This document shows positions 1 to 8,670 of a stretch of 22,032 nucleotides of DNA, one piece after another; positions within the stretch are counted from its first letter, which is position 1, and every line of letters begins with the position of its first letter. The position numbers and the translations under genes are program-made. Where the stretch lies: positions 1-22,032 of the forward strand of contig JAEZGJ010000003.1 of NCBI GenBank assembly GCA_023416965.1, given 5' to 3'. The DNA comes from Pseudomonadota bacterium (lineage in GTDB: Bacteria > Pseudomonadota > Alphaproteobacteria > Rhizobiales > Phreatobacteraceae). The notes beneath the pieces were generated by a model. The model was not told the origin of the DNA and did no database searches. It saw nothing but the letters and a program-made list of their open reading frames with translations.

Positions 1-29
1 CCGCAGGGCGGCTCGCGGACGGGCTGTGG

Positions 30-2246
<2,217 letters not shown>

Positions 2247-2454
2247 GGTGCTCTCCGATCGTCCGTCCGACCTGCCCGCCCTTGCCGCGTGCGGTCGCCT
2301 GTGAAGTCTGACTGATGCCGCAGCCGGTCCTGCGCCGGCGGTTTCCCGCGCACAGGGGCCGCCGGGGGACGGCCGCCGCAGGCCGCAGCGGGGTACCCGC
2401 GTCCGGCCGGCGACGCCCTCTTCTAGCGAAGACATCTCATTAGACTAAGTTGAA

Positions 2455-2474
2455 TTATCTGATTGTGACGATAA
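2455..2474. promoter_or_regulatory. Inverted repeat in the katG-oxyR gap, candidate OxyR site
   Basis: TTATC and GATAA form a perfect inverted repeat separated by 10 bases. It sits just before the oxyR start, in the only AT-rich part (about 2432-2484) of the 237-base divergent gap. LysR-type regulators bind dyads of this size near their own promoters, so an autoregulatory or katG-activating OxyR site is plausible. The full four-part OxyR consensus is not clear here, so the assignment is inference. Confidence 0.45.
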
Positions 2475-2483
2475 GCTGAAATT

Positions 2484-3446
2484 ATGATCAACATCACATT
2501 CAAGCAGCTGCGCTATGTCGACGCACTGGCGCGCCACGCTCATTTCGGCCGCGCCGCGGAGGCCTGCGCCATTTCCCAGCCGGCGCTCTCCATGCAGATC
2601 CGCGAACTGGAGGAGGGGCTGGGCACGGTGCTGTTCGAGCGCGGCGCCCGGCAGGTGCGGCTGACCTCCTTCGGCGAGGCCTTCGTGGCGCGCGCCCGCG
2701 ACATCCTGAGGGCGGTGGACGAACTCGGCGATCTCGCCCGGGCAACGCGGTCGGGGCTGGTGGGGCGGCTGCGCATCGGCATCATCCCGACGGTCGCGCC
2801 CTATCTGTTGCCTGCGGTGATCGGCGACCTCGGCCGCAGCCATGGCGGGCTGGAGGTCAGCGTCCGGGAGACGCAGACGCCGAAGCTCATCCAGGAGCTG
2901 ACTGAAGGGAAGCTCGACACGGCCATCGTCGCCCTGCCGGTCTCCGAGCCCTCGATGACCGAGGTGGCGCTGTTCAGGGAGGACTTCGTCCTGGTGCGGC
3001 CCCTGGCCGACGCGGCGGAGCCGGTGCCGAGCCCGGAAATGCTGCGCGAGATGCGGCTGCTGCTCCTCGAGGAGGGGCACTGTTTCCGCGACCAGGCGCT
3101 ATCCTTCTGCGGCGTCAACGCTGCGCGCCCGCGCGAACTCCTCGACGGCAGCACCCTGTCGACCCTCGTGCAGATGGTTGGAGCGGGGGTCGGCGTGACG
3201 CTCATCCCGGACATGGCGGTCGCGGTTGAGACCCGCTCTGCCCCGGTCTCCGTGTCGCGTTTCGGAGAGCCGCGGCCGTCGCGGACGATCGGCATGATCT
3301 GGCGCGCGACCAGCCCGCTTGCCCGGCAGTTGACCGCCATCGCCGGCGTGGTCCGCCGCTCCGCCGAGACCATGCGGCAGATCCATGCGGGGCTGCGGCC
3401 TGTCGACGCAGGGGAGTCGGCGGTCCCTGTCCGGCAGGAGCCGTGA
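2484..3446 (+). CDS. oxyR: Hydrogen peroxide sensor OxyR (LysR family)
   Basis: This 320-residue LysR-type transcription factor has an N-terminal winged helix-turn-helix (about residues 3-62, with HFGRAAEACAISQPALS) and a periplasmic-binding-protein-like sensor domain. The redox switch cysteines are present as C200 and C209 in EEGHCFRDQALSFC, which lines up with C199 and C208 of E. coli OxyR. This separates it from other LysR proteins. In the family, peroxide oxidises these cysteines to a disulfide and the protein activates katG and other defence genes. The gene is divergent from katG, a strong contextual match. The ATG at 2484 has only a weak ribosome binding site, but the protein start (MINITFKQLRYVDAL) matches OxyR N-termini. 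Confidence 0.95.
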   Translation: MINITFKQLRYVDALARHAHFGRAAEACAISQPALSMQIRELEEGLGTVLFERGARQVRLTSFGEAFVARARDILRAVDELGDLARATRSGLVGRLRIGIIPTVAPYLLPAVIGDLGRSHGGLEVSVRETQTPKLIQELTEGKLDTAIVALPVSEPSMTEVALFREDFVLVRPLADAAEPVPSPEMLREMRLLLLEEGHCFRDQALSFCGVNAARPRELLDGSTLSTLVQMVGAGVGVTLIPDMAVAVETRSAPVSVSRFGEPRPSRTIGMIWRATSPLARQLTAIAGVVRRSAETMRQIHAGLRPVDAGESAVPVRQEP

Positions 3447-3896
3447 GACGGGCTCCCCCGGGGGCGGGACGTCCTCGATATGGTGATATGTTGCGGCTTT
3501 CGCGCGACAGATCTGCGGAATCTGCAGGAAAAATCGCCAAAATGCGGAGGCAGGGCAATTCCGACCAGGGTGACGAAGATCAGCAACGAAGTGAGTCAAC
3601 ACTCCCCTAACAGCGAACCATGTCTTTTATACTCATTGAACGAGAAACCGTTTTCTCTCTATTGCCGATCGCGTTGACTATCTGGCCGGTTGTCTTATTT
3701 GCGAAATAATCGGGAACGGGCGTCCCCGATACAGGCCTCGGCGCAGCAAAATGACCCTCTATTCCCAAAGGGAATTGCGTCACAGCTTGTTATATCAGCC
3801 ACAGTGCAAGCTGTTCCCCCACGAAAACGCGGCGACGTAACGTGTTTTCAAGCAATTTTCTTTTATCTGTCGGGCGCCATTGAGCGGGAGGCAAAC
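3447..3896. other. Non-coding, AT-richer stretch with several inverted repeats
   Basis: These 450 bases between oxyR and the chemoreceptor gene hold no convincing gene. The short open frames lack ribosome binding sites and recognisable proteins. The base composition is visibly more AT-rich than the neighbours. I see four inverted repeats: GAGAAA/TTTCTC (3642-3657), ATCGGG/CCCGAT (3709-3730), ATTCCC-aaa-GGGAAT (3761-3775) and GAAAAC/GTTTTC (3823-3849). A possible housekeeping promoter lies at 3674-3701. The stretch could be a long regulated leader, a set of operators or a small RNA locus. The sequence alone does not decide. Confidence 0.5.
3674..3701 (+). promoter_or_regulatory. Possible sigma-70-type promoter for the chemoreceptor gene
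   Basis: TTGACT (3674-3679) and TATTTG (3696-3701) are separated by 16 bases. The -35 is good and the -10 is mediocre. The inverted repeat at 3709-3730 would lie at the predicted transcription start, where a repressor could act. Transcription from here would give a leader of nearly 190 bases before the chemoreceptor ATG. Confidence 0.35.
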
Positions 3897-5384
3897 ATGT
3901 TCGGAATGAAGTGGCTGTCGGGCGGAGACGCCGCTGCCAAGGTCGCGGCACTGGATCGGTCGCAGGCGGTGATCGAGTTCAAGCCCGACGGCACGATCGT
4001 CACGGCGAACCGCAACTTCCTCGATGCGCTGGGCTATTCGCTGGCCGAGGTCGAGGGCAAGCATCACTCGATGTTCGTCGACCCCAAGGAGCGTGACAGC
4101 CAGGACTACCGCCGCTTCTGGGACGATCTGCGCGCCGGCAAGTTCCAGCAGGCCGAGTACAAGCGAATCGGCAAGGGCGGCAAGGAGATCTGGATCCAGG
4201 CCACCTACAGCCCGCTGCTCGACGCCTCCGGAAAGACCTACAAGGTGGTGAAATTCGCCACCGACGTGACAGCCGAAAAGCTGCGGAGCGCGGATATCGA
4301 GGGCCAGCTGGCCGCCATCGACCGCTCCCAGGCGGTCATCGCCTTCGACCTCACCGGGAAGATTCTCACCGCCAACGGCAACTTCCTGAACGCGCTCGGC
4401 TACCGCCTGGACGAGGTCGTCGGTCAGCACCACCGGATCTTCGTGCCGCAGGCCGAGCGGGAAAGCCAGGCCTACCGCGACTTCTGGGTCATGCTGAACA
4501 AGGGCGAGTTCCAGACGGCGCAGTACAAGCGCATCGCCAAGGGCGGCCGGGAGATCTGGATCCAAGCCACCTACAACCCGATCTTCGACATGAACGGCAA
4601 GCTGTTCAAGATCGTGAAGTTCGCCACCGACATCACCGCCAAGGTGCTCGAGGACGAGCGCCGCAGGCAGGTCCAGGGGCAGATCGACATGGACCTCCAG
4701 TCCATCGGCGAGGCGGTGACCAGCGTCACCGGCGAGGCGACGGAAGCCGCCGCGGCCTCGACGCAGACCAGCGGCAACGTCCAGGCGGTCGCCGCCGGCG
4801 CCGAGGAACTCGCCGCCTCGGTCAGCGAGATCAGCCGCCAGGTGACCCATTCCCGGGAAATCTCCGTTCAGGCGGTCGACCAGGCGCGCAAGACCAACGA
4901 CATCGTCGCCGGCCTCTCCATCGCCGCCCAGCGCATCGGCGACGTGGTGCAACTGATCAACAACATTGCCGGCCAGACCAACCTGCTCGCCCTCAATGCG
5001 ACGATCGAGGCTGCACGCGCCGGCGAGGCCGGCAAGGGCTTCGCGGTGGTGGCTTCGGAGGTGAAGAGCCTGGCCAGCCAGACGGCCAAGGCCACCGAAG
5101 AGATCAGCGCGCAGATCGCCTCGGTTCAGTCGTCGACGGAGGGCGCCGTCCAGGCGATCGGCGACATTTCCTCCACCATCTCGACCATCAGCGAGATCGC
5201 CACGGCCATCGCCACGGCGGTGGAGGAGCAGAGCGCGGTCACCGCCGAAATGTCGTCCAACATGCGCACGGCGGCAGAGGGCGTCACGGCCATCTCCCAC
5301 TCGATGGGCGCCATCGCCCGCTCGACGACCGACATCGACGTGTCCGCACGCAAGGTGCGGGAGGCCTCCCGCTCCATCGCGTGA
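3897..5384 (+). CDS. Soluble methyl-accepting chemotaxis protein with two PAS domains
   Basis: This 495-residue receptor has PAS1 (about 18-124), PAS2 (about 140-246) and a C-terminal MCP signalling domain (about 260-495). The conserved hairpin tip includes AGQTNLLALNATIEAARAGE near 358-377. There is no transmembrane segment, HAMP domain or signal peptide, so it should act in the cytoplasm, like PAS-PAS-MCP proteins of the BdlA/Aer-like type. It would signal to CheA through CheW, sensing through a PAS ligand or cofactor that I cannot identify. I chose the ATG at 3897 because GGGAGG precedes it. The frame is open further upstream (to 3690), but that part lies in AT-richer DNA and does not resemble a protein domain. 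No che genes are nearby. Confidence 0.93.
   Translation: MFGMKWLSGGDAAAKVAALDRSQAVIEFKPDGTIVTANRNFLDALGYSLAEVEGKHHSMFVDPKERDSQDYRRFWDDLRAGKFQQAEYKRIGKGGKEIWIQATYSPLLDASGKTYKVVKFATDVTAEKLRSADIEGQLAAIDRSQAVIAFDLTGKILTANGNFLNALGYRLDEVVGQHHRIFVPQAERESQAYRDFWVMLNKGEFQTAQYKRIAKGGREIWIQATYNPIFDMNGKLFKIVKFATDITAKVLEDERRRQVQGQIDMDLQSIGEAVTSVTGEATEAAAASTQTSGNVQAVAAGAEELAASVSEISRQVTHSREISVQAVDQARKTNDIVAGLSIAAQRIGDVVQLINNIAGQTNLLALNATIEAARAGEAGKGFAVVASEVKSLASQTAKATEEISAQIASVQSSTEGAVQAIGDISSTISTISEIATAIATAVEEQSAVTAEMSSNMRTAAEGVTAISHSMGAIARSTTDIDVSARKVREASRSIA
3948..4634 (+). repeat. Tandem duplication encoding the two PAS domains
   Basis: The segments 3948-4268 and 4314-4634 encode PAS domains that align without gaps at an offset of 366 bases (122 codons). 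Shared blocks include LDRSQAV/IDRSQAV, NFL-ALGY, EIWIQATY and VKFATD. Around EIWIQATY the DNA itself is nearly identical, so the second domain arose by internal duplication and has diverged only moderately. Confidence 0.8.
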
Positions 5385-5440
5385 GAGGCGGCTCACCGAG
5401 GCCCGCCGCCAGGCGCGCGGCCTTTCCGGAATCTCCTCCA

Positions 5441-5468
5441 GACGGGGGCGGCCAGCGCCGCCCCCGTC
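5441..5468 (+). terminator. Strong GC hairpin after the chemoreceptor gene
   Basis: A perfect 12-base-pair stem (GACGGGGGCGGC with GCCGCCCCCGTC) with a CAGC loop lies 56 bases after the chemoreceptor stop. No T-run follows, so it is either a weak intrinsic terminator or an RNA 3'-end stabiliser. It separates this gene from the stress promoter at 5490. Confidence 0.6.
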
Positions 5469-5489
5469 GCCGTTCGGGCATCTGCCAAA

Positions 5490-5515
5490 GGAACGGCCGC
5501 CTCTCCCGTGGCGTT
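5490..5515 (+). promoter_or_regulatory. EcfG (general stress) promoter for the SDR gene at 5575
   Basis: GGAAC (5490-5494), a 17-base spacer and CGTT (5512-5515) are an exact match to the alphaproteobacterial EcfG/SigT consensus. The -10 element lies 59 bases before the SDR start codon and downstream of the hairpin at 5441-5468. Confidence 0.85.
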
Positions 5516-5574
5516 GGGTCGGCGACGCAGGGCGGCAGTGCGAGCCCGGCCTTTCCCGAACCGGAGACGAGACG

Positions 5575-6540
5575 ATGTCCGACACCCGCCAGGCTTCCGA
5601 GCAGCAGCGCGCCATCCAGAGGGAAGTCGACGCGCGGGATCGCGAGAGCGGCGGCGAATCCTCCTCGTCCTCGGCCATGCAGGCGGGCGCGCGGCGCTAT
5701 CCCGAGCCGCCCTTTCCCGAGCAGCACCACGCCAAGCCGGGCCTCGAGTCCCGCATCGACCCTGCACCCCTCTACGACGCGCCGTTCTGGAAGGGCTCGG
5801 GCAAGCTGGAGGGCAAGGTGGCGTTGATCACCGGCGGCGATTCCGGCATAGGGCGGGCGGTGGCCGTGCTCTTCGCGCGCGAGGGGGCGGACGTCGCCGT
5901 CAGCTATCTCGACGAGCACGAGGATGCCGAGGCGACCAAGGCGGCGGTGGAGGCCGAGGGCCGGCGCTGCATTCTCCTTCCAGGCGACGTCAGCCGCCGC
6001 GCCGCCTGCCGCCAGGCAGTGGAGGAGACGGTGAGGCAACTCGGCGGCCTCGACGTGCTGGTGAACAATGCCGCCTTCCAAATCCACACGAACGACTTCG
6101 AGGATCTGACGGAGGAGCATTTCGACACGACGTTGAAGACCAACCTCTATGGCTATTTCCACATGGCGCAGGAGGCGGTGGCGCACATGAAGCCGGGCTC
6201 GGCGATCATCAATACCGGCTCGATCACCGGCATCGACGGCTCCAAGGAACTGATCGACTATTCGATGACGAAGGGCGGCATCCACGCCTTCACGCGCGCC
6301 CTGTCGGGCAATCTCATCGGCAAGGGCATCCGCGTCAACTGCGTGGCACCGGGTCCGGTCTGGACGCCGCTCAACCCTTCCGACCGCCCGGCAGACAAGG
6401 TGGCGCAGTTCGGCGCCCAGACGCAGATGAAGCGGCCGGCCCAGCCGGAGGAGATCGCGCCGGCCTATGTGTTCCTCGCCTCGCCCCAGTGCTCCAGCTA
6501 CATCACCGGCGAGATCCTGCCGATCATCGGCGGCTACTGA
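5575..6540 (+). CDS. SDR-family oxidoreductase with N-terminal extension, general stress protein type
   Basis: This 321-residue short-chain dehydrogenase/reductase has the NAD(P)-binding motif TGGDSGIG (86-93), NNAA (164-167), N190, S216 and the catalytic Y229-x3-K233 (YSMTK). The roughly 80-residue N-terminal extension is Ser/Glu/Gln-rich followed by a proline-containing segment (YPEPPFPEQ). It resembles the extended SDRs that include Bacillus general stress protein 39 and E. coli YghA, whose substrates are poorly known (sugar alcohols or carbonyls are suggested). The start is supported by GGAGACGAG before the ATG. An EcfG promoter stands directly upstream, which suits a stress-induced role. 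It appears monocistronic, since the next genes run on the other strand. Confidence 0.92.
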   Translation: MSDTRQASEQQRAIQREVDARDRESGGESSSSSAMQAGARRYPEPPFPEQHHAKPGLESRIDPAPLYDAPFWKGSGKLEGKVALITGGDSGIGRAVAVLFAREGADVAVSYLDEHEDAEATKAAVEAEGRRCILLPGDVSRRAACRQAVEETVRQLGGLDVLVNNAAFQIHTNDFEDLTEEHFDTTLKTNLYGYFHMAQEAVAHMKPGSAIINTGSITGIDGSKELIDYSMTKGGIHAFTRALSGNLIGKGIRVNCVAPGPVWTPLNPSDRPADKVAQFGAQTQMKRPAQPEEIAPAYVFLASPQCSSYITGEILPIIGGY

Positions 6541-6562
6541 CGGAGAGCGCGGCGCGGCGGCC

Positions 6563-6967
6563 TCAGTCGGGGTCGCCGGGCCGCAACAGCCGGCCCTCGC
6601 GTGCCTTGAAATAGAACTGGCTCGCAGCGAGCCAGCCCTTGAGGGGGCGCAGCGGCAGGATGCAGGTGACGAGGCCGAAGGGCAGCGTCACCAGGAGATG
6701 GGTGGTGAGCGAGACCTGGTACTGCACCTCCAGCATGATCGCGAGGATGACCACGGGCAGGCAGCCGAACATCATGACGAAGAAGGCCGGCCCGTCCGCG
6801 GTGTCGACATAGGAGAAGTCGAGACCGCAGACGTCGCAGCGCGGAGCGATGGTGAGGAAGCCCGAAAAGAGATGCCCGCGACCACAGCGCGGGCATCGGC
6901 CGCGGATGCCGGTGGCGAAGGGACTCAGCCGCGGCCAGTCGCGCCCCTCGGAGGAGGGATCGGCCAT
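6563..6967 (-). CDS. DUF983 family zinc-ribbon membrane protein
   Basis: This 134-residue protein has an N-terminal zinc ribbon (CPRCG at C25/C28 and CDVCG at C44/C47), the family signature GRGHLFSGFL and DGPAFFV, then two hydrophobic segments (about 60-80 and 88-107). This is the DUF983 layout. Its function is unknown. The four cysteines suggest metal binding on the cytoplasmic face of the inner membrane. The ATG follows the stop codon of the upstream minus-strand gene (6971-7252) by only 3 bases, so the two are almost certainly one operon read from the EcfG promoter at 7279-7303. It converges with the SDR gene with a 22-base gap. Confidence 0.9.
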   Translation of the reverse strand: MADPSSEGRDWPRLSPFATGIRGRCPRCGRGHLFSGFLTIAPRCDVCGLDFSYVDTADGPAFFVMMFGCLPVVILAIMLEVQYQVSLTTHLLVTLPFGLVTCILPLRPLKGWLAASQFYFKAREGRLLRPGDPD

Positions 6968-6970
6968 GGA

Positions 6971-7252
6971 CTACCTGCGCGATCCGTAGACGTAGCCGAG
7001 GAAGGCGGCGACCATCATGGCCTGGAACGGCCGGGCGGCAACCTCGTCCTTCAGCATCTGCGTCAGTTCGCCCGCCCGCGAGGCCATGCGGTCGGTGTCT
7101 ATGCCGGCCGCCTTGAGCTGAGCGGTGGCGCCGCCGTCCGTAGCATTCCCGCCCCTGTCAGTGGCGTTCGCGCCCATCCCGGTGGTGTTCGCGCCCATGC
7201 CCGGAGCGCCGGCCATTTGGGGAGTGTCGCGCATGTCGGGTGTGTCAATCAT
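6971..7252 (-). CDS. Small membrane-anchored protein with N-terminal heptad repeats
   Basis: The 93-residue product has a low-complexity N-terminal half with a degenerate seven-residue repeat (GMGANTT, GMGANAT, DRGGNAT; about 18-38). A short helical region follows (ELTQMLKDEVAARP, 62-75), then a C-terminal hydrophobic segment ending GYVYGSRR. The helix plus C-terminal anchor recalls DUF883/ElaB-YqjD proteins, which bind the inner membrane through the C-terminus and are stress-induced in E. coli, but the match is only partial. An AGGAGA ribosome binding site precedes the ATG. It is the first gene of a two-gene unit with the DUF983 gene and has an EcfG promoter 26 bases upstream. Confidence 0.82.
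   Translation of the reverse strand: MIDTPDMRDTPQMAGAPGMGANTTGMGANATDRGGNATDGGATAQLKAAGIDTDRMASRAGELTQMLKDEVAARPFQAMMVAAFLGYVYGSRR
7143..7198 (-). repeat. 21-base tandem repeat inside the small membrane protein gene
   Basis: GTTCGCGCCCAT recurs at 7166-7177 and 7187-7198 (period 21 bases), with a degenerate third unit to about 7143. The unit encodes the seven-residue G-M-G-A-N-x-T repeat on the minus strand. Copy number may vary between strains. Confidence 0.7.
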
Positions 7253-7278
7253 TGTCTGTCTCCTGGTTCCCCGAAGAG

Positions 7279-7303
7279 AACGGCGAGCCGGGACGGCCGT
7301 TCC
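7279..7303 (-). promoter_or_regulatory. EcfG promoter for the 7252-to-6563 operon
   Basis: Read on the minus strand, GGAAC (7303-7299), a 16-base spacer and CGTT (7282-7279) match the EcfG consensus. The -10 lies 26 bases before the start codon at 7252. It is back-to-back with the plus-strand EcfG promoter at 7327-7351. Confidence 0.85.
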
Positions 7304-7326
7304 AAAGAGGGCAGGCGGGCGGGATA

Positions 7327-7351
7327 GGAACAGGGGGGCGCGGTACCGGTT
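7327..7351 (+). promoter_or_regulatory. EcfG promoter for the DUF892 gene
   Basis: GGAAC (7327-7331), a 16-base spacer and GGTT (7348-7351). The -10 lies 25 bases before the ATG at 7377. Only 23 bases separate its -35 from the -35 of the divergent promoter at 7279-7303. Confidence 0.8.
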
Positions 7352-7376
7352 GGCCCTGCATCACCGGAGGACCCCA

Positions 7377-7886
7377 ATGTCGCAAACTGATGACGAACGC
7401 CTGGACCAGTGGCTGCGCGATGCCCACGCCATGGAGCAGCAGGCCGTGAAGATGCTCGACAGCATGGCCGAGCGGATCGAGAACTATCCCGATCTCAAGG
7501 CCCGCATCGCTCGCCATGCCGAGGAGACGCGTCTCCAGGCGGCGAGCATCGAGGACTGCCTGAAGCGGCGCGGCAGCGACGTGTCGACGCTGAAGGACAT
7601 GGCCGGCAAGTTCATGGGCATCGGCCAGGGCCTCAGCGGCCTCGTCGCCGGCGACGAGATCATCAAGGGCTCAATGGCCGGATACACGTTCGAGCACATG
7701 GAGATCGCCTCCTACAAGGTGCTGATCGCCGCTGCCGAGCGGGCCGGCGACACCGCGACGCGTGACGCCTGCCAGGCCATCCTCCGGGAGGAGGAAGAGA
7801 TGGCGGACTGGCTTGCCGAGCACCTCGAGCCGACGACGCTGCAGTATCTCGAGCGCGAGGCGAGCGGCCAGACGGCCAAGCACTAG
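7377..7886 (+). CDS. DUF892 / YciF-like ferritin-fold protein
   Basis: This 169-residue all-helical protein is of the DUF892 (YciE/YciF) family. It has a four-helix ferritin-like bundle with acidic metal-ligand candidates at E20 (HAMEQQ), E49/E50 (HAEETR), E106/H107 (TFEHMEIASY) and E138-E141 (LREEEEMADWL). Family members are linked to osmotic and oxidative stress and to the RpoS regulon in enterobacteria, but their chemistry is not established. The frame is open far upstream, but I chose the ATG at 7377 because GGAGG lies 7 bases before it, downstream of a well-placed EcfG promoter. A GC hairpin follows the stop. The DUF2243 gene beyond it has no promoter of its own that I can see. Confidence 0.93.
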   Translation: MSQTDDERLDQWLRDAHAMEQQAVKMLDSMAERIENYPDLKARIARHAEETRLQAASIEDCLKRRGSDVSTLKDMAGKFMGIGQGLSGLVAGDEIIKGSMAGYTFEHMEIASYKVLIAAAERAGDTATRDACQAILREEEEMADWLAEHLEPTTLQYLEREASGQTAKH

Positions 7887-7894
7887 GCAGACGG

Positions 7895-7918
7895 GGCGCC
7901 GCGCTCCGGTGCGGCGCC
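7895..7918 (+). terminator. GC hairpin after the DUF892 gene
   Basis: A perfect 8-base-pair stem (GGCGCCGC with GCGGCGCC) and an 8-base loop, 9 bases after the stop, are followed by GCTGTCCTTTCC. The T content is modest, so it may attenuate rather than stop transcription into the DUF2243 gene. Confidence 0.55.
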
Positions 7919-7942
7919 GCTGTCCTTTCCGGGAGGCGGGCC

Positions 7943-8431
7943 ATGCAGGACGGTGGATCCTTTCCGAAATCGGCGGGCATCCTGTTCGGCCTCGGGCTCG
8001 GCGGGTTCTTCGACGGCATCGTGCTGCACCAGGTGCTGCAATGGCATCACATGGTGAGCAGCTGGTACCCGATCACGTCGGTCGAGGCCCTGGAGCTGAA
8101 CACGTTCTGGGACGGCGTCTTTCACTCCGCCACCTATCTCTTCGTCCTCGCCGGCCTCTTCGTGCTGTGGCGGCATGCGCGGCGCCGGCACCTCGTCTGG
8201 TCCAACACGCTTCTGGCCGGAACCATGCTGGCCGGCTTCGGGGCCTTCAACGTCGTGGAGGGGCTGGTCAACCATCACATCCTCGTGCTGCACCGGGTGA
8301 ACGAACTGGTGCCCGCCGCCCAGCGCCTCGCCTGGGATCTCGGCTTCCTCGCCTGGGGGGCGGCAATGCTGGTCGCCGGCATTGCTCTCACCCGTCGCGG
8401 CGACCGCCTCATGCGCGAGCGGGCGACGTGA
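7943..8431 (+). CDS. DUF2243 family integral membrane protein
   Basis: This 162-residue protein has about four hydrophobic segments. It carries the histidine-rich family signatures GIVLHQVLQWHH (H29, H35, H36), FWDGVFH, FNVVEGLVNHH and LH, matching DUF2243 membrane proteins. The paired histidines at membrane edges suggest metal or haem binding, but no function is established. The GGGAGG ribosome binding site fixes the ATG at 7943. It lies 56 bases after the DUF892 gene with a hairpin between them, so it is probably transcribed by read-through from the EcfG promoter at 7327. Its stop overlaps the GTG of the next small frame. Confidence 0.9.
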   Translation: MQDGGSFPKSAGILFGLGLGGFFDGIVLHQVLQWHHMVSSWYPITSVEALELNTFWDGVFHSATYLFVLAGLFVLWRHARRRHLVWSNTLLAGTMLAGFGAFNVVEGLVNHHILVLHRVNELVPAAQRLAWDLGFLAWGAAMLVAGIALTRRGDRLMRERAT

Positions 8432-8607
8432 GGCGGCCGGTGCACCCCGCGGGCTATTTCGCCTCGCCCCTCGGTGTCGCTACCGGCTGGTTCTGTTTCG
8501 CCGTGCTGGCCGTCGCCGCCACCGCCCCTGTCTGGGGGCGCCTCGCCTTCGGGTTCCACCCGACGCTCGACCAGTTGCTGCTCATCGGTTGCCTGACGCC
8601 ACCCTGA
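8428..8607 (+). CDS. Possible small one-span membrane protein
   Basis: This 59-codon frame starts with a GTG that overlaps the DUF2243 stop (GTGA), which suggests translational coupling. The product has a hydrophobic core (FCFAVLAVAATAPVWG) and no recognised domain. It ends CLTPP at a small hairpin. I do not recognise the family. Support is the coupling overlap and the hydrophobic pattern only. It could be a chance frame in GC-rich DNA. Confidence 0.45.
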   Translation: MRRPVHPAGYFASPLGVATGWFCFAVLAVAATAPVWGRLAFGFHPTLDQLLLIGCLTPP

Positions 8608-8613
8608 GGTGGC
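8598..8613 (+). terminator. Small hairpin at the end of the DUF892/DUF2243 unit
   Basis: GCCACC-CTGA-GGTGGC is a perfect 6-base-pair stem whose loop holds the end of the small frame. No T-run follows, so this is a weak terminator candidate just upstream of the EcfG promoter at 8621. Confidence 0.35.
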
Positions 8614-8620
8614 CTCGATT

Positions 8621-8645
8621 GGAACAGTACCCTCGCCGGTCCGTT
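8621..8645 (+). promoter_or_regulatory. EcfG promoter for the alcohol dehydrogenase-SDR operon
   Basis: GGAAC (8621-8625), a 16-base spacer and CGTT (8642-8645) are an exact consensus match, with the -10 lying 25 bases before the ATG at 8671. Confidence 0.87.
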
Positions 8646-8670
8646 GGTCGCCGAACACAGGAGCTCCCGA

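Noticed and set aside
2247..2435. In-frame extension of katG by 63 codons to an ATG at 2435
   Set aside because: The extension is Arg/Pro/Ala/Gly-rich and unlike KatG N-termini. The ATG at 2246 has a GGAGAG ribosome binding site, and GC-rich leaders rarely contain stops.
3480..3677. 65-codon plus-strand frame after oxyR
   Set aside because: There is no ribosome binding site, the composition is irregular, and no domain is visible in the AT-richer non-coding block.
3681..3702. TGGC...TTTGC as a sigma-54 promoter
   Set aside because: The GG to GC spacing is too long for the -24/-12 element.
3711..3745. GGAAC at 3713-3717 as a further EcfG promoter before the chemoreceptor
   Set aside because: No GTT lies at a spacing of 16-17 bases, so the -10 element is missing.
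7024..7048. GGAAC-N16-CGTC on the plus strand
   Set aside because: It lies inside a minus-strand coding region, lacks the GTT of the -10 and points toward no suitable gene.
7250..7270. Minus-strand GGAAC at 7270-7266
   Set aside because: There is no GTT at the right distance, and the site overlaps the ribosome binding region of the small membrane protein gene, which already has a proper EcfG promoter upstream.
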